From: Shewanella livingstonensis
GTDB lineage: Bacteria > Pseudomonadota > Gammaproteobacteria > Enterobacterales > Shewanellaceae
DNA length: 64,000 bases
Direction: 5' to 3'
NCBI RefSeq assembly: GCF_003855395.1
Contig: NZ_CP034015.1
Location: 4,660,001 to 4,724,000 of the forward strand
Of the stretch, positions 10,793 to 19,672 are shown in pieces. The translations under genes were made by a program, and so were the position numbers. Each line of letters begins with the position of its first letter. The stretch's first letter is position 1. Under the pieces are notes generated by a model. That model worked only from the letters and a program-made list of their open reading frames with translations, did no database searches and was not told the origin of the DNA.

Positions 10793-10821
10793 TTACAGAC
10801 ACAGTAAAGTCATGCTATAAC
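10793..10821 (+). promoter_or_regulatory. sigma-70 promoter of galK-galM
   Basis: TTACAG at 10793-10798 and TATAAC at 10816-10821 are separated by 17 bases. They lie about 50 bases ahead of the galK start. No clear GalR-type operator was found around it. Confidence 0.5.
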
Positions 10822-10869
10822 TCATTAATAAGAGTTTTCTTGTCACCCTTTTGTTGGATTTTTTGAAGT

Positions 10870-12012
10870 ATGTCAAACCCTGCTCAACGCGCAACTAAAT
10901 TATTTGTTCAAACATTTGGCACTAAGCCCGATGATTTATACCAAGCGCCTGGGCGAGTTAACATCATGGGCGAGCATACCGATTATAACGAAGGGCTCGC
11001 ATTACCAGCAGCGATTAACTTTCATACCGTGATTGCAGTAAAACATCGTGATGACAATTTATTTCGCGCTGTCACCACCGCTTTTCCGGGACAAATAAAA
11101 CAATGGCACTTTGGTGAAGAAGGCCCTGTCGCAGCAGGCGATGACTGGAGCCATTACCTAAAAGGCGTCACCGCCGCCATGAATCAGTCGGGGTTGCGGG
11201 CAAAGGGCTTGGACTTAGCGATTGTCGGTGATGTACCGCTCGGAGCCGGTTTATCATCGTCGGCAGCACTTGAAATCGCTTTTGGTACCGCCATCAGTTA
11301 TGCCAGCCAATTAAACTTATCTCCTATCGCGATTGCTCAATTGGCCCAGCGCGGCGAAAGCCAATTTATGCTGTTAGATTGCGGCATGATGGATCAAATT
11401 ATTAGCGCAATGGCAGAACCCGATCACGCCTTATTGATTGATTGCTTAGAATTAGAAAGCGAAGCGGTGTTATTGCCTGAAGAATTAAGCTTAATCGTGA
11501 TTGACTTGAAACAAGATCGCCATGGCTTTACACAGCAATTTGAACAACGTAAACAAGAGTGTAATCACATAACTAAATTGCTTGGCCTCGATTCGCTGCG
11601 AGATTTGTCACTTAGCCAATTAACCCAACATAAAGATGAGTTGAGTGATCAGCAATTTCGTCGCGCTCGCCATATCATTACTGAAAATCAACGCACCAGT
11701 AATGCTGCACGAGCACTACAGCAGAATAATATCCCGCGATTTAGTCAGTTAATGGCACAGTCGCAAGCCTCTATGCGCGATGATTTTGAAATTATCACTG
11801 CAGAAATTGATAGCTTAGTCACTATGGTTGCCACACTTATTGGCGAGCAAGGTGGCGTGCGCATGAGCGATGGCTGTGTATTGGCTTTAGTTAATCATGA
11901 TCTCACCGATGAGGTGATTAATGTAGTAGAAAACCAATACTTTAAGCAAACGGGTATTGAAGCAACAATATACTTATGTTCAGCAAGTGGCGGTGCAGGA
12001 CGCATCGGTTAA
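10870..12012 (+). CDS. galK: galactokinase
   Basis: The 380-residue GHMP kinase phosphorylates alpha-D-galactose at C1 with ATP, the entry step of the Leloir pathway. The galactokinase signature APGRVNIMGEHTDYNEG lies at about residues 23-39. The ATP-binding GHMP motif VPLGAGLSSSAALE is near residue 120, and the C-terminal glycine-rich ASGGAGRIG is complete. Length is normal. galM follows 42 bases downstream; galT and galE are not in the window. Confidence 0.96.
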   Translation: MSNPAQRATKLFVQTFGTKPDDLYQAPGRVNIMGEHTDYNEGLALPAAINFHTVIAVKHRDDNLFRAVTTAFPGQIKQWHFGEEGPVAAGDDWSHYLKGVTAAMNQSGLRAKGLDLAIVGDVPLGAGLSSSAALEIAFGTAISYASQLNLSPIAIAQLAQRGESQFMLLDCGMMDQIISAMAEPDHALLIDCLELESEAVLLPEELSLIVIDLKQDRHGFTQQFEQRKQECNHITKLLGLDSLRDLSLSQLTQHKDELSDQQFRRARHIITENQRTSNAARALQQNNIPRFSQLMAQSQASMRDDFEIITAEIDSLVTMVATLIGEQGGVRMSDGCVLALVNHDLTDEVINVVENQYFKQTGIEATIYLCSASGGAGRIG

Positions 12013-12054
12013 TAGGTTAGTAGTTAATAGGTTATATAGACTAGAGAGGCATAA

Positions 12055-13089
12055 ATGGTACGTTTTAGTGTACTGGAACCTTGGCAAGATCCCCGTGGTG
12101 GTGAGATTGAACGGGTTAGAATTGATAATGGCATCATCGCGCTCGAAGTATTAAGTTTAGGCGGCATCATTCGTTCGTTATGGACTCCAGATCGCAACGG
12201 TGAACGTAAAAATATTGTTTTAGGTTGCGACAGCGCCGAAGACTATTTAACCCAACAAGCTTATTTAGGTGCGATAGCTGGACGTTACTGTAATCGTATT
12301 GCCAATGGCAAAACTCAGTATAATGGCGAACACTACCAACTTAGTGTTAACCAAGCGAGCAATTGTTTACACGGTGGCGTTGAAGGCTTTAATCGAAAGT
12401 TGTGGCAGCTTGGTGCATTAAGTGATGGCATGCGCTTAACCTTAAAAAGCCCAGATGGCGACATGGGGTTTCCGGGCAATTGTACTGTGCAACTCGACTA
12501 TCGTTTAGTGGGTAATAATCTGTACATTGAAATGCTGGCCAGTACCGATAAAGCCTGTCCTATTAGTTTAACCCAACACAGCTACTTTAATTTAGACGGT
12601 AATCGCAGCGACACTAATGAGCAACATACTCTGCAAGTTGATGCCACAAAGTACCTCACAATGAATGATGTTGGCGTGCCGACCTCAATACAAGCTACCG
12701 CAGGCAGCGACGTAGACATGGCAATTGCAACGCCTATGTCGGTACAAACCGAGCGCGCCGCATTGGCCGCTACCAATGGTTTTGATCATTGCTATGTGTT
12801 AGATAATCCTAGTGCCGACTTACAGCGTTTTGGTTGTTTAGCTAGCCCTAATAGCGGTCGTAGCATGACGGTTTATACCAATCAGCCTGGTGTGCAAGTT
12901 TATGGTGCTAACTTTTTACAAGGTACTATTGGCAAAAAGCAACGTCCACTTTGTAATCATCAAGCGGTATGTATTGAACCGCAAATGTTACCTGATTCAC
13001 CTAATCAAACTGACTTGCTTGGCGATGCCTGGGTAAAGCCAGGCCAGGTTTATCATCACATGACTCGATACCAGTTTGATGCTAAATAA
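12055..13089 (+). CDS. galM: galactose mutarotase (aldose 1-epimerase)
   Basis: The 344-residue protein interconverts beta- and alpha-D-galactose, feeding the alpha anomer to galactokinase. Family features are [28 protein letters not shown] with the catalytic-type histidine, [11 protein letters not shown] with the second histidine, GFDHCYVLD, and the late [12 protein letters not shown] and [12 protein letters not shown] containing the catalytic glutamate region. It is the second gene of the galK operon. Its last codons overlap the start of the next gene. Confidence 0.95.
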   Translation: MVRFSVLEPWQDPRGGEIERVRIDNGIIALEVLSLGGIIRSLWTPDRNGERKNIVLGCDSAEDYLTQQAYLGAIAGRYCNRIANGKTQYNGEHYQLSVNQASNCLHGGVEGFNRKLWQLGALSDGMRLTLKSPDGDMGFPGNCTVQLDYRLVGNNLYIEMLASTDKACPISLTQHSYFNLDGNRSDTNEQHTLQVDATKYLTMNDVGVPTSIQATAGSDVDMAIATPMSVQTERAALAATNGFDHCYVLDNPSADLQRFGCLASPNSGRSMTVYTNQPGVQVYGANFLQGTIGKKQRPLCNHQAVCIEPQMLPDSPNQTDLLGDAWVKPGQVYHHMTRYQFDAK

Positions 13090-13492
13090 TCAGCCGGTTA
13101 AAGCTAATTTTAATGCCGAAGATATTGGCCAAATTGCCGTAGGGGCATTTGCCCTATCGGTACCTATTGCGTTTTCTGAGGAAGCATGGCGTTTATCGGC
13201 CAGTTTACCCACCTTAAATTTAGTACTGGTAGTGGTATTGTCGTTAGCATTTATTACCTTATTTGCTTACCAGAGCGTATTTCAGGCAAATATTATTAAA
13301 CGCAGGCGAGCGTTTTTACTGCGGGTGATAGCGGCGTATATTTTAACGTTATTGGTGGTAGGAATAGTGCTATTAGCATTAGATAAGTTGCCGTTATGGG
13401 ATGATCCCATTTTAGCATTAAAGCGGATTATTTTAATCGCTATGCCCGCATCGATGGGAGCGATTATTGTCGACAGTTTCGACAAAGAATAA
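13079..13492 (+). CDS. DUF2391-like integral membrane protein
   Basis: The 137-residue product starts at ATG 13079, inside the end of galM (11-bp overlap), so it is probably translationally coupled. It has four likely membrane helices. The segments [16 protein letters not shown] and [29 protein letters not shown] resemble DUF2391 / TIGR02587 putative membrane proteins. No catalytic motif is visible. Its link to galactose metabolism is by position only. Confidence 0.65.
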   Translation: MLNNQPVKANFNAEDIGQIAVGAFALSVPIAFSEEAWRLSASLPTLNLVLVVVLSLAFITLFAYQSVFQANIIKRRRAFLLRVIAAYILTLLVVGIVLLALDKLPLWDDPILALKRIILIAMPASMGAIIVDSFDKE

Positions 13493-13613
13493 ACGACATA
13501 AGGAATGAGGTATCATTACTTATGTCGTCAATAATCTATAGCGATTATTAGTAGGATAATAACGGTTATTAAACAATAAACATTGTCTCAGATACTGAAT
13601 GTTATCTGTTTTT

Positions 13614-14051
13614 TTAGTCGTCTACGCTATCAGCCATATCATCAAAGCTATCATTGTCATCATCTGAATCATCAAATTCTGGAATGTCATCATCAGAGTC
13701 AGCAACCTCATCTGGCTCTGGAGCAGGTTTAGCCTTACGCGGTGGTGCAGTATCAGGTACTTTTGATAAATCAATTCGTAACTGATGTTTTGCCATAAAC
13801 TCACTACGTGCCGCTTTCCAAGCATCACTAAACTCAGCCATAGCGGCTTTTGTTTGTTGCTCATCTAAGTCGTGTAAGTTAACTTTAACGATGTCTTCTA
13901 CATATTCCACAATCGTATTACGGATAGTGTTGTACATAAAAATGCGCCCTGGTGACGCTTCTGGCAACTGGTTATCATGAACAACGATAGTGTTACCTTT
14001 CGATGTTCTTAACTCACCAAACCAAAGTTGTTTTTTTGCTGTGTTATACAT
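13614..14051 (-). CDS. hypothetical protein with strongly acidic C-terminal tail
   Basis: I do not recognise this 145-residue protein. The first 95 residues are mixed and look folded: KKQLWFGELRTSKGNTIVVHD suggests a small beta sheet, and the segment with EYVEDIVKV and DLDEQQTKAAMAEFSDAW looks helical. After a Pro-rich linker (APPRKAKPAPEPDE) the last 40 residues are dominated by Asp and Ser. There is no signal peptide or membrane segment, so it is probably cytoplasmic. It is monocistronic with AAGGGCG upstream. Acidic tails can mimic nucleic acid or bind basic proteins, but nothing here shows a function. Confidence 0.65.
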   Translation of the reverse strand: MYNTAKKQLWFGELRTSKGNTIVVHDNQLPEASPGRIFMYNTIRNTIVEYVEDIVKVNLHDLDEQQTKAAMAEFSDAWKAARSEFMAKHQLRIDLSKVPDTAPPRKAKPAPEPDEVADSDDDIPEFDDSDDDNDSFDDMADSVDD

Positions 14052-14285
14052 ATATGCTAACGCCCTTAAATCAACACATATCCTAAGAATGATGCAGTAA
14101 GATTGATCATAAACCCCTCATGCCACACCACGATTACATGTTCTGTATTTATGTGGGTATTTAAACAGAATATTGCTGAGAATCAATGCCTAAAACGATG
14201 AATTTTTCGCGTAATTGCATAAAAATATCCGTTATCGTCAATTTTTAACATTTACAGGCATTTTTATCACCAAATAATATCCCAC

Positions 14286-14320
14286 AAAAGTGATTAGCCA
14301 CTTCAGTTCAGGCTAATCAC
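14286..14320 (-). terminator. hairpin terminator, minus strand
   Basis: A 10-bp perfect stem (GTGATTAGCC at 14290-14299 with GGCTAATCAC at 14311-14320) has an 11-base loop and, on the minus strand, four following T residues. It lies about 100 bases past the stop of the quinone oxidoreductase gene. The remainder of 14052-14421 shows no gene. Confidence 0.5.
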
Positions 14321-14421
14321 ATCACGACTTTAGCTTAAAAAAATCAAGCTTCAAGTTTTTTATCAAAATATATTGCTGATTAACATTACGGATTTAACTC
14401 GTGCACAAATAATCCTACTGA

Positions 14422-15426
14422 TTAAGCTTGCAGATCTAATACAATTTTGCCTTTATGTTGCCCAGACTCCATGCGTTGGTGCGCTTCTACTACCTGTGAA
14501 AAAGCAAATACGCTATCGACAGGAATACTCATTTCACCACTATTTAATAATGGCCACACATATTGCGCTAAGCCTTGAGCAATTAATGCTTTATTGGCTA
14601 CGCTTTGTGGTCGTAACGTTGAGCCAGTCCATACAACGCGCTTAGCCATAATACGGAAGATATCCACATTTGCTTGTGGCCCGCGTTGCATGGCAACCGA
14701 CACCATACGTCCGTCAGTTGCGATAGCTTTAAGGTTTTCGTTAATAAAGTCGCCACCCGCGATATCCATGATGACGTTAACGCCTAATCCATTTGTTGCT
14801 TCTAAAATCGGTTCAACAAAATGCTGCTCGTTATAGTTAATTGCTACGCTAGCACCTTGTTCAAGGCAATATTGGCATTTATCTGCACTGCCAGAAGTGG
14901 CAAATACGGTTGCGCCTAAACGACTCGCCATTTGGATCGCAGTTGTACCGATACCACCAGAGCCTCCATGAATAAGCACGGTCTCGCCCGCTTTTAGTCC
15001 ACCGCGAATAAACAAGTTACCCCACACGGTAAAAAAGGTTTCTGGCAACGCGGCAGCTTGCACAAAACTGTAACCCGTAGGAATAGGTAAACAATGGGCT
15101 GCATAAGTATTAACTAACTCGCCATACCCGCCACCAGGCACTAAGGCACATACTTTATCGCCTACTTGCCACTGAGTCACATCGTCTGCCACGGCAACAA
15201 TTTCACCGGCGACTTCTAAACCAAGAATAGGGCTAGCATCCGCTGGCGGTGGATAAGCACCCACGCGCTGCTTAATGTCTGGGCCATTAACGCCTGCAGC
15301 ATAAACCCTAATCGTCACCTGGCCTTTTGCTGACATCGCAAGCGTTGATTGAGTCATGGTCATCACACTGGGTTCGCCAGGCTGATCAATAACCACATGC
15401 TTAAACAGTCTATTTAATATTGTCAT
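14422..15426 (-). CDS. NAD(P)H:quinone oxidoreductase, zinc-independent MDR family
   Basis: The 334-residue protein belongs to the medium-chain dehydrogenase/reductase superfamily, in the quinone oxidoreductase branch near PIG3/TP53I3. It has the GroES-like N-terminal domain (VNGPDIKQRVGAYPPP, ILGLEVAGEIVAV), the linker ALPETFFTVW, and the Rossmann nucleotide fold GETVLIHGGSGGIGTTAIQMA. The structural and catalytic zinc cysteines of alcohol dehydrogenases are absent, as expected. Likely reaction is NADPH-dependent reduction of quinones or enones in the cytoplasm. It is monocistronic. Confidence 0.88.
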   Translation of the reverse strand: MTILNRLFKHVVIDQPGEPSVMTMTQSTLAMSAKGQVTIRVYAAGVNGPDIKQRVGAYPPPADASPILGLEVAGEIVAVADDVTQWQVGDKVCALVPGGGYGELVNTYAAHCLPIPTGYSFVQAAALPETFFTVWGNLFIRGGLKAGETVLIHGGSGGIGTTAIQMASRLGATVFATSGSADKCQYCLEQGASVAINYNEQHFVEPILEATNGLGVNVIMDIAGGDFINENLKAIATDGRMVSVAMQRGPQANVDIFRIMAKRVVWTGSTLRPQSVANKALIAQGLAQYVWPLLNSGEMSIPVDSVFAFSQVVEAHQRMESGQHKGKIVLDLQA

Positions 15427-15621
15427 AAAATATTGTCTCGATTAATTGTTATTAAAAGGTAACCAGTATTGATAGCCTGTTATTGGCACTTTATATCTGT
15501 TCACAAAATCAGCATATCTGTTAGCAAATACTTAAGTAGTATCTTTTTTAATCAAAAAAAGATTGCCTATACTAGTTAAACAATTACTATACCCGCCCGT
15601 TCATATCATGGAGCACAATAC

Positions 15622-16413
15622 TTGCTAAAGTACCTGTTCATTTTACTGTCTATTTTCAGTATTCATGCCCATGCCGCGCCTGTTCTGATTGCATCAGATA
15701 TTTGGTGTCCGTATATCTGTGAAAATAAAACGGGCTACGTTGTCGATCTCACTCGTCGCGCTTTTGAAATTCAAGGCCAGGATGTTGAATTTCGCACTAT
15801 TCCTTACAAACGTGCACTGATTGAGCTACAAAGAAACAATATCGATGCAGTACTCGCACTCACTTCAAGTGTAATTGCCAATAATCAATTGCTCAGTACT
15901 GATGTGGTTATGGGTTACAACAGCAATGACTTTTATACCCTCGTTGGCAGCACTGAGTCATTTGAGCAGATCAGCGATCTCAATAAAACTCAACAAGCTG
16001 CTGTTGTAAACGGCTACGGCTATGGAATAGAACTCGACGCTTGGTTTGGTGCACATCCTAATACCTACTTTGCCTCTGGCAACGATCCATTGGCTATGAA
16101 TATTATTCGGCTAGTAAAAGGACGTCATTCGGTGATCATCGACAACAAAAATGTCATTGAGTACACCGCAAGTCAATTAAACTTAACTCAACAACTTCGC
16201 TATGCTGGCACCATAGGTAAACCAGTACCTTTGTATGTTGGTTTTAGCCAGCAAAACAAAGCGAATGCAATCACCTTTGCTAACGGCATAGACATGCTAA
16301 AAGCCAATGGCGAATATCAGCAGATTATGAATAAGTATCAAATACTACCTGAAGTGAATGCTGATGAGGTCCGTCACAAAAACCTGCAAAAATTTCTACC
16401 TATCTTTAATTAA
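15622..16413 (+). CDS. orphan periplasmic solute-binding protein (SBP family 3-like)
   Basis: The 263-residue product starts with a clear signal peptide ending HAHAAP. The start is TTG 15622, supported by GGAG at 15610-15613 eight bases upstream; no upstream ATG fits. The mature part resembles family 3 extracellular solute-binding proteins: GYVVDLTRRAFEIQG, FRTIPYKRALIELQRNNIDAVLAL, and the C-terminal QQIMNKYQILPEV. No ABC permease or ATPase lies nearby, so it is either an orphan receptor or shared with a distant system. Shewanella genomes encode many such orphan proteins. Ligand is unknown. Confidence 0.75.
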   Translation: MLKYLFILLSIFSIHAHAAPVLIASDIWCPYICENKTGYVVDLTRRAFEIQGQDVEFRTIPYKRALIELQRNNIDAVLALTSSVIANNQLLSTDVVMGYNSNDFYTLVGSTESFEQISDLNKTQQAAVVNGYGYGIELDAWFGAHPNTYFASGNDPLAMNIIRLVKGRHSVIIDNKNVIEYTASQLNLTQQLRYAGTIGKPVPLYVGFSQQNKANAITFANGIDMLKANGEYQQIMNKYQILPEVNADEVRHKNLQKFLPIFN

Positions 16414-16586
16414 TATCACTCACTATTTTATGCCATAGGGAATTGGCATCAGCAAGGTGCAAAACTTCGTAACACTCTTATCACTGCATATCCTTGTCAA
16501 CTTAGTTACACTTCTCCAACAAAAAAGACAATAAATCATCATTTTGGGATTATTGGCATCAACTGGCTGATGTCATGGGAGTATTT

Positions 16587-19043
16587 ATGCGCGTGTTTCG
16601 TCAACTGCTGTTATTGGCATTTACCAGTTCAGCCATTTTTACCAGCTCGGCTTCAGAAATAGTCCAAAGCAAGGGACATTTTGACGATAAGTTTCGTCAA
16701 CTTGAGGAGAGTTTACCCACACCAAACGATTATCGTAATGCCGCTGGCGAACCAGGTAAAGACTACTGGCAGCAACAAGTTGACTATAAAATCAATGTCA
16801 TACTAGATGAACAAAAGCGTCGTATTCAAGGTGAGCAAGTGATTACTTATCACAATAATTCTCCGTATACGCTTAAATATCTGTGGCTACAGCTAGAACA
16901 AAATCGCTTTAAATCAGACTCAATAGCGGAGCGAAGCAGCGCCTTTTATGGCGTCGATGGCAACATGAGTGCGACTAACACTTATGGTGATAATGCATTT
17001 GCAAAAATCAGCTTGCAAGACCTGCGTCGTCAACAGTTTTTAGCCGATAATAACTTGGGCTATCAAATTTCGGCGGTAACTGACGCTAACAAAAAACCAC
17101 TAAAATATACTATTGTCGGCGCTCAAATGCGCATTGATTTACCTACGCCATTAAGCCACAACCAGTCAACCCAACTGCGAATTAACTATGGTTATAATAT
17201 TTTAGAAGAAGACGCCGTAGGTGCACGTTCAGGCTTTGAGCATTTTCCCGACGATAAACGTGAAGGCGGTAATGATATATTCTTATTAGCGCAGTGGTTT
17301 CCGCGAGTAGCCAGCTATTCCGACTACGAAGCGTGGCACAATAAAGAATTTTTAGGCGGTGGTGAATTTACCCTCGAATTTGGTAATTACGATGTCAGTA
17401 TGACGGTGCCTAGCGACCACATCGTTACAGCTACTGGCGTATTACAAAATAGCAAAAGCGTACTGTCAGCGGCGCAACGTAAGCGCTTAGATAAAGCTAA
17501 AACGGCCGATAAACCTGTATTTATCGTGTCTGCAGATGAAGCGCTCGCCAATGAATCGAGTACCGCTAAAGGGACTAAAACCTGGCATTTTACCGCTGAA
17601 AACGTCCGCGACTTTGCCTGGGCATCATCACGTAAATTTATTTGGGACGCTCAAGGTTACCCACAACCAAACAGCCAGAACCCACAGGTTATGGCCATGT
17701 CGTTTTATCCTAAAGAAGGCGGTGAACTGTGGCAACGTTATTCAACCGCATCGGTTATTCACACTCTTAAAGTCTATTCACGCTTTACCTTTGATTATCC
17801 CTACCCGGCAGCCATCAGTGTTAACGGCCCCGTTGGCGGTATGGAATACCCGATGATTAGCTTTAATGGGCCTCGTACTATTTGGCACGACGATGACAGC
17901 CGTACTTATACCTTGTCCGAAAAACAATTCTTAATCGGCGTGGTGATCCACGAAGTCGGCCATAACTATTTCCCGATGATTGTGAATTCAGACGAGCGCC
18001 AATGGACCTGGATGGATGAAGGCATCAACAGCTTTTTAGACGGTATTGCCACCCGTGAATGGGACCCTAAACTATCTTGGGGACGTGAGCCAAGTGATGT
18101 GATTGAGTACATGAAGTCTAATGTGCAAGTGCCGATAATGACTCAGTCAGACAGTGTGTTACAGCTTGGTCCAAACGCCTATATTAAACCTGCTGTGGCA
18201 CTCAACATTTTACGTGAAGTAATATTAGGCCGTGAGCTATTCGATTTTGCCTTTCAAGAATACAGCCGCCGCTGGATGAACAAGCGCCCAACTCCAAGCG
18301 ACTTTTTCCGCACCATGGAAGAAGCATCGGGAGTTGATTTAGATTGGTTTTTCCGTGGTTGGTTTTACACCACAGATCATGTAGATATTTCCTTAGATCG
18401 CATTTATAAACTGCGCCTAGACAGCAATAACCCTGATATTGATTTTGATCGCCGTCGCCAAGACTATAAAGACAAACCCATGGCTTATTCAGTTGAGCGT
18501 AACCAACAAAGTGGTCTAAAAACCTGGGTTGAACTTAATCCTGGCAATGGCGATTATCATGACCAACACGATCAATTTAGCGTGACCAATAAAGAGCGTA
18601 ATAAATATAACAAAAAGCACGCCGAACTCGATCCTTGGGAGCAGCAAGTACTGGCGCGTGCACTTAAAGAAGATAAAAACTATTACGTGTTTAACTTTGC
18701 CAATCTTGGCGGTTTAGTTATGCCTATTTTACTTGAATTAACCTTTGAAAATGGCAATACCGAATCATTAGTACTGCCGGCTGAAATTTGGCGTCGATCC
18801 CCCTTTGAAGTCAGTAAACTGATTGTGACCGACAAAGACAATATATTAGTGTCTGCAGTGGTTGATCGCCGCAGTGAAACGGCCGATGTCGATATTGAAA
18901 ACAACTATTATCCAAGGAAAATTATTCCATCACGCATTGAAGCCTTTAAAGAAGAAGAACGTAAAGGCAACACCTATCGCGATATCATGCATGACAACAA
19001 AGAAGCGCTAAAAGAGCCTGACATTAAAGTGAAGAAGAAGTAA
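16587..19043 (+). CDS. M1 family metallopeptidase, exported
   Basis: From ATG 16587 the product is 818 residues; GGGAG at 16577-16581 fits this start better than the ATG at 16575. A signal peptide (cleavage near SSAS-SAS) sends it to the envelope. The zinc site is complete: H455EVGH459 and E478 in WMDEG, with the 18-residue spacing typical of M1 gluzincins. The upstream segment GPVGGMEYPMISF corresponds to the substrate-binding GxMEN-like motif, with GMEYP replacing GAMEN. The Lys-rich C-terminus is hydrophilic. The next gene starts within its stop codon, so the two are coupled. Likely function is degradation of exported or environmental peptides. Confidence 0.9.
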   Translation: MRVFRQLLLLAFTSSAIFTSSASEIVQSKGHFDDKFRQLEESLPTPNDYRNAAGEPGKDYWQQQVDYKINVILDEQKRRIQGEQVITYHNNSPYTLKYLWLQLEQNRFKSDSIAERSSAFYGVDGNMSATNTYGDNAFAKISLQDLRRQQFLADNNLGYQISAVTDANKKPLKYTIVGAQMRIDLPTPLSHNQSTQLRINYGYNILEEDAVGARSGFEHFPDDKREGGNDIFLLAQWFPRVASYSDYEAWHNKEFLGGGEFTLEFGNYDVSMTVPSDHIVTATGVLQNSKSVLSAAQRKRLDKAKTADKPVFIVSADEALANESSTAKGTKTWHFTAENVRDFAWASSRKFIWDAQGYPQPNSQNPQVMAMSFYPKEGGELWQRYSTASVIHTLKVYSRFTFDYPYPAAISVNGPVGGMEYPMISFNGPRTIWHDDDSRTYTLSEKQFLIGVVIHEVGHNYFPMIVNSDERQWTWMDEGINSFLDGIATREWDPKLSWGREPSDVIEYMKSNVQVPIMTQSDSVLQLGPNAYIKPAVALNILREVILGRELFDFAFQEYSRRWMNKRPTPSDFFRTMEEASGVDLDWFFRGWFYTTDHVDISLDRIYKLRLDSNNPDIDFDRRRQDYKDKPMAYSVERNQQSGLKTWVELNPGNGDYHDQHDQFSVTNKERNKYNKKHAELDPWEQQVLARALKEDKNYYVFNFANLGGLVMPILLELTFENGNTESLVLPAEIWRRSPFEVSKLIVTDKDNILVSAVVDRRSETADVDIENNYYPRKIIPSRIEAFKEEERKGNTYRDIMHDNKEALKEPDIKVKKK

Positions 19044-19558
19044 TGCGCCTACCATTTTATGCAGCACTTATTACTATAGCGATAAGTCTTTTGGCGGGAA
19101 ATGCCACAGCCCACCAGCAAAAAGAAGCTTACACTAGTATTGTGTTTAATCAGCGCAGCGGCATGCTTGAAATTCAGCATCGGTTTTACTTACACGATGC
19201 TGAACATGCCGCTCAGCGAGTGATCGATAAAAATGCCGATTTAATCGGCGATCCGGTCAGTCGCGAGGCTTTTGCTTATTATGCTATTTCAACATTTTCA
19301 ATGCAGAATAAACAGCAGCAACCACTCACCTTGAGCTATGTGGGTACTGAGTTGCAGGGCAAATATTTGTGGGTGTACCAAGAAACACCGATTAGCGTTG
19401 ATATGGAGGGCTTTTATCTTAAGATGACCGCTCTACAAGAACTATGGTCAGAACAAACTAACCACATTAATGTTGAGCGTAATAAACGCGTCACATCAGT
19501 AAGGCTGCACATTACTGATGCTTGGCAGTACATTGGTGTGCCAAAGACTAGCGAATAA
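19043..19558 (+). CDS. DUF6702-like secreted protein
   Basis: The 171-residue protein has a signal peptide ending GNATAHQQ. The mature domain reads KEAYTSIVFNQRSGMLEIQHRFYLHDAEHAA, then a beta-rich part ending VRLHITDAWQYIGV, which resembles the DUF6702 family found beside M1 metallopeptidase genes. Its ATG overlaps the stop of the M1 peptidase gene by one base (TAATG), so it probably works with that enzyme as a periplasmic partner. No catalytic residues are obvious. The family name is from memory. Confidence 0.65.
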   Translation: MRLPFYAALITIAISLLAGNATAHQQKEAYTSIVFNQRSGMLEIQHRFYLHDAEHAAQRVIDKNADLIGDPVSREAFAYYAISTFSMQNKQQQPLTLSYVGTELQGKYLWVYQETPISVDMEGFYLKMTALQELWSEQTNHINVERNKRVTSVRLHITDAWQYIGVPKTSE

Positions 19559-19587
19559 ACACCGCCAGCCAATGGCAAAGAGCCAGA

Positions 19588-19619
19588 TAGTAAGCTAGTA
19601 AGCTAGTAAGCTAGTAAGC
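19588..19619. repeat. 8-bp tandem repeat, four copies
   Basis: TAGTAAGC is repeated four times without error at 19588-19619, between a gene end and a shared terminator. It is a simple repeat likely to vary in copy number by slippage. Confidence 0.85.
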
Positions 19620-19672
19620 GTCATACTAACCAACCAATACCATTGGTATTCATTGGTCTGTATGACGTTTTT
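19619..19672. terminator. bidirectional terminator between convergent genes
   Basis: A long imperfect hairpin has an 8-bp base CGTCATAC/GTATGACG (19619-19626 with 19660-19667) and an inner arm around AATACCATTGGTATT. It is followed by TTTTTA on the plus strand. It lies between the DUF6702-like gene and the oppositely oriented SulP gene. Confidence 0.7.

Noticed and set aside
11957..12154. Short plus-strand frame bridging galK and galM
   Set aside because: It overlaps the ends of two convincing genes in another frame and has no start signal.
14373..14836. Plus-strand open frames opposite the quinone oxidoreductase
   Set aside because: They are antisense to a well-conserved gene and encode no recognisable protein.
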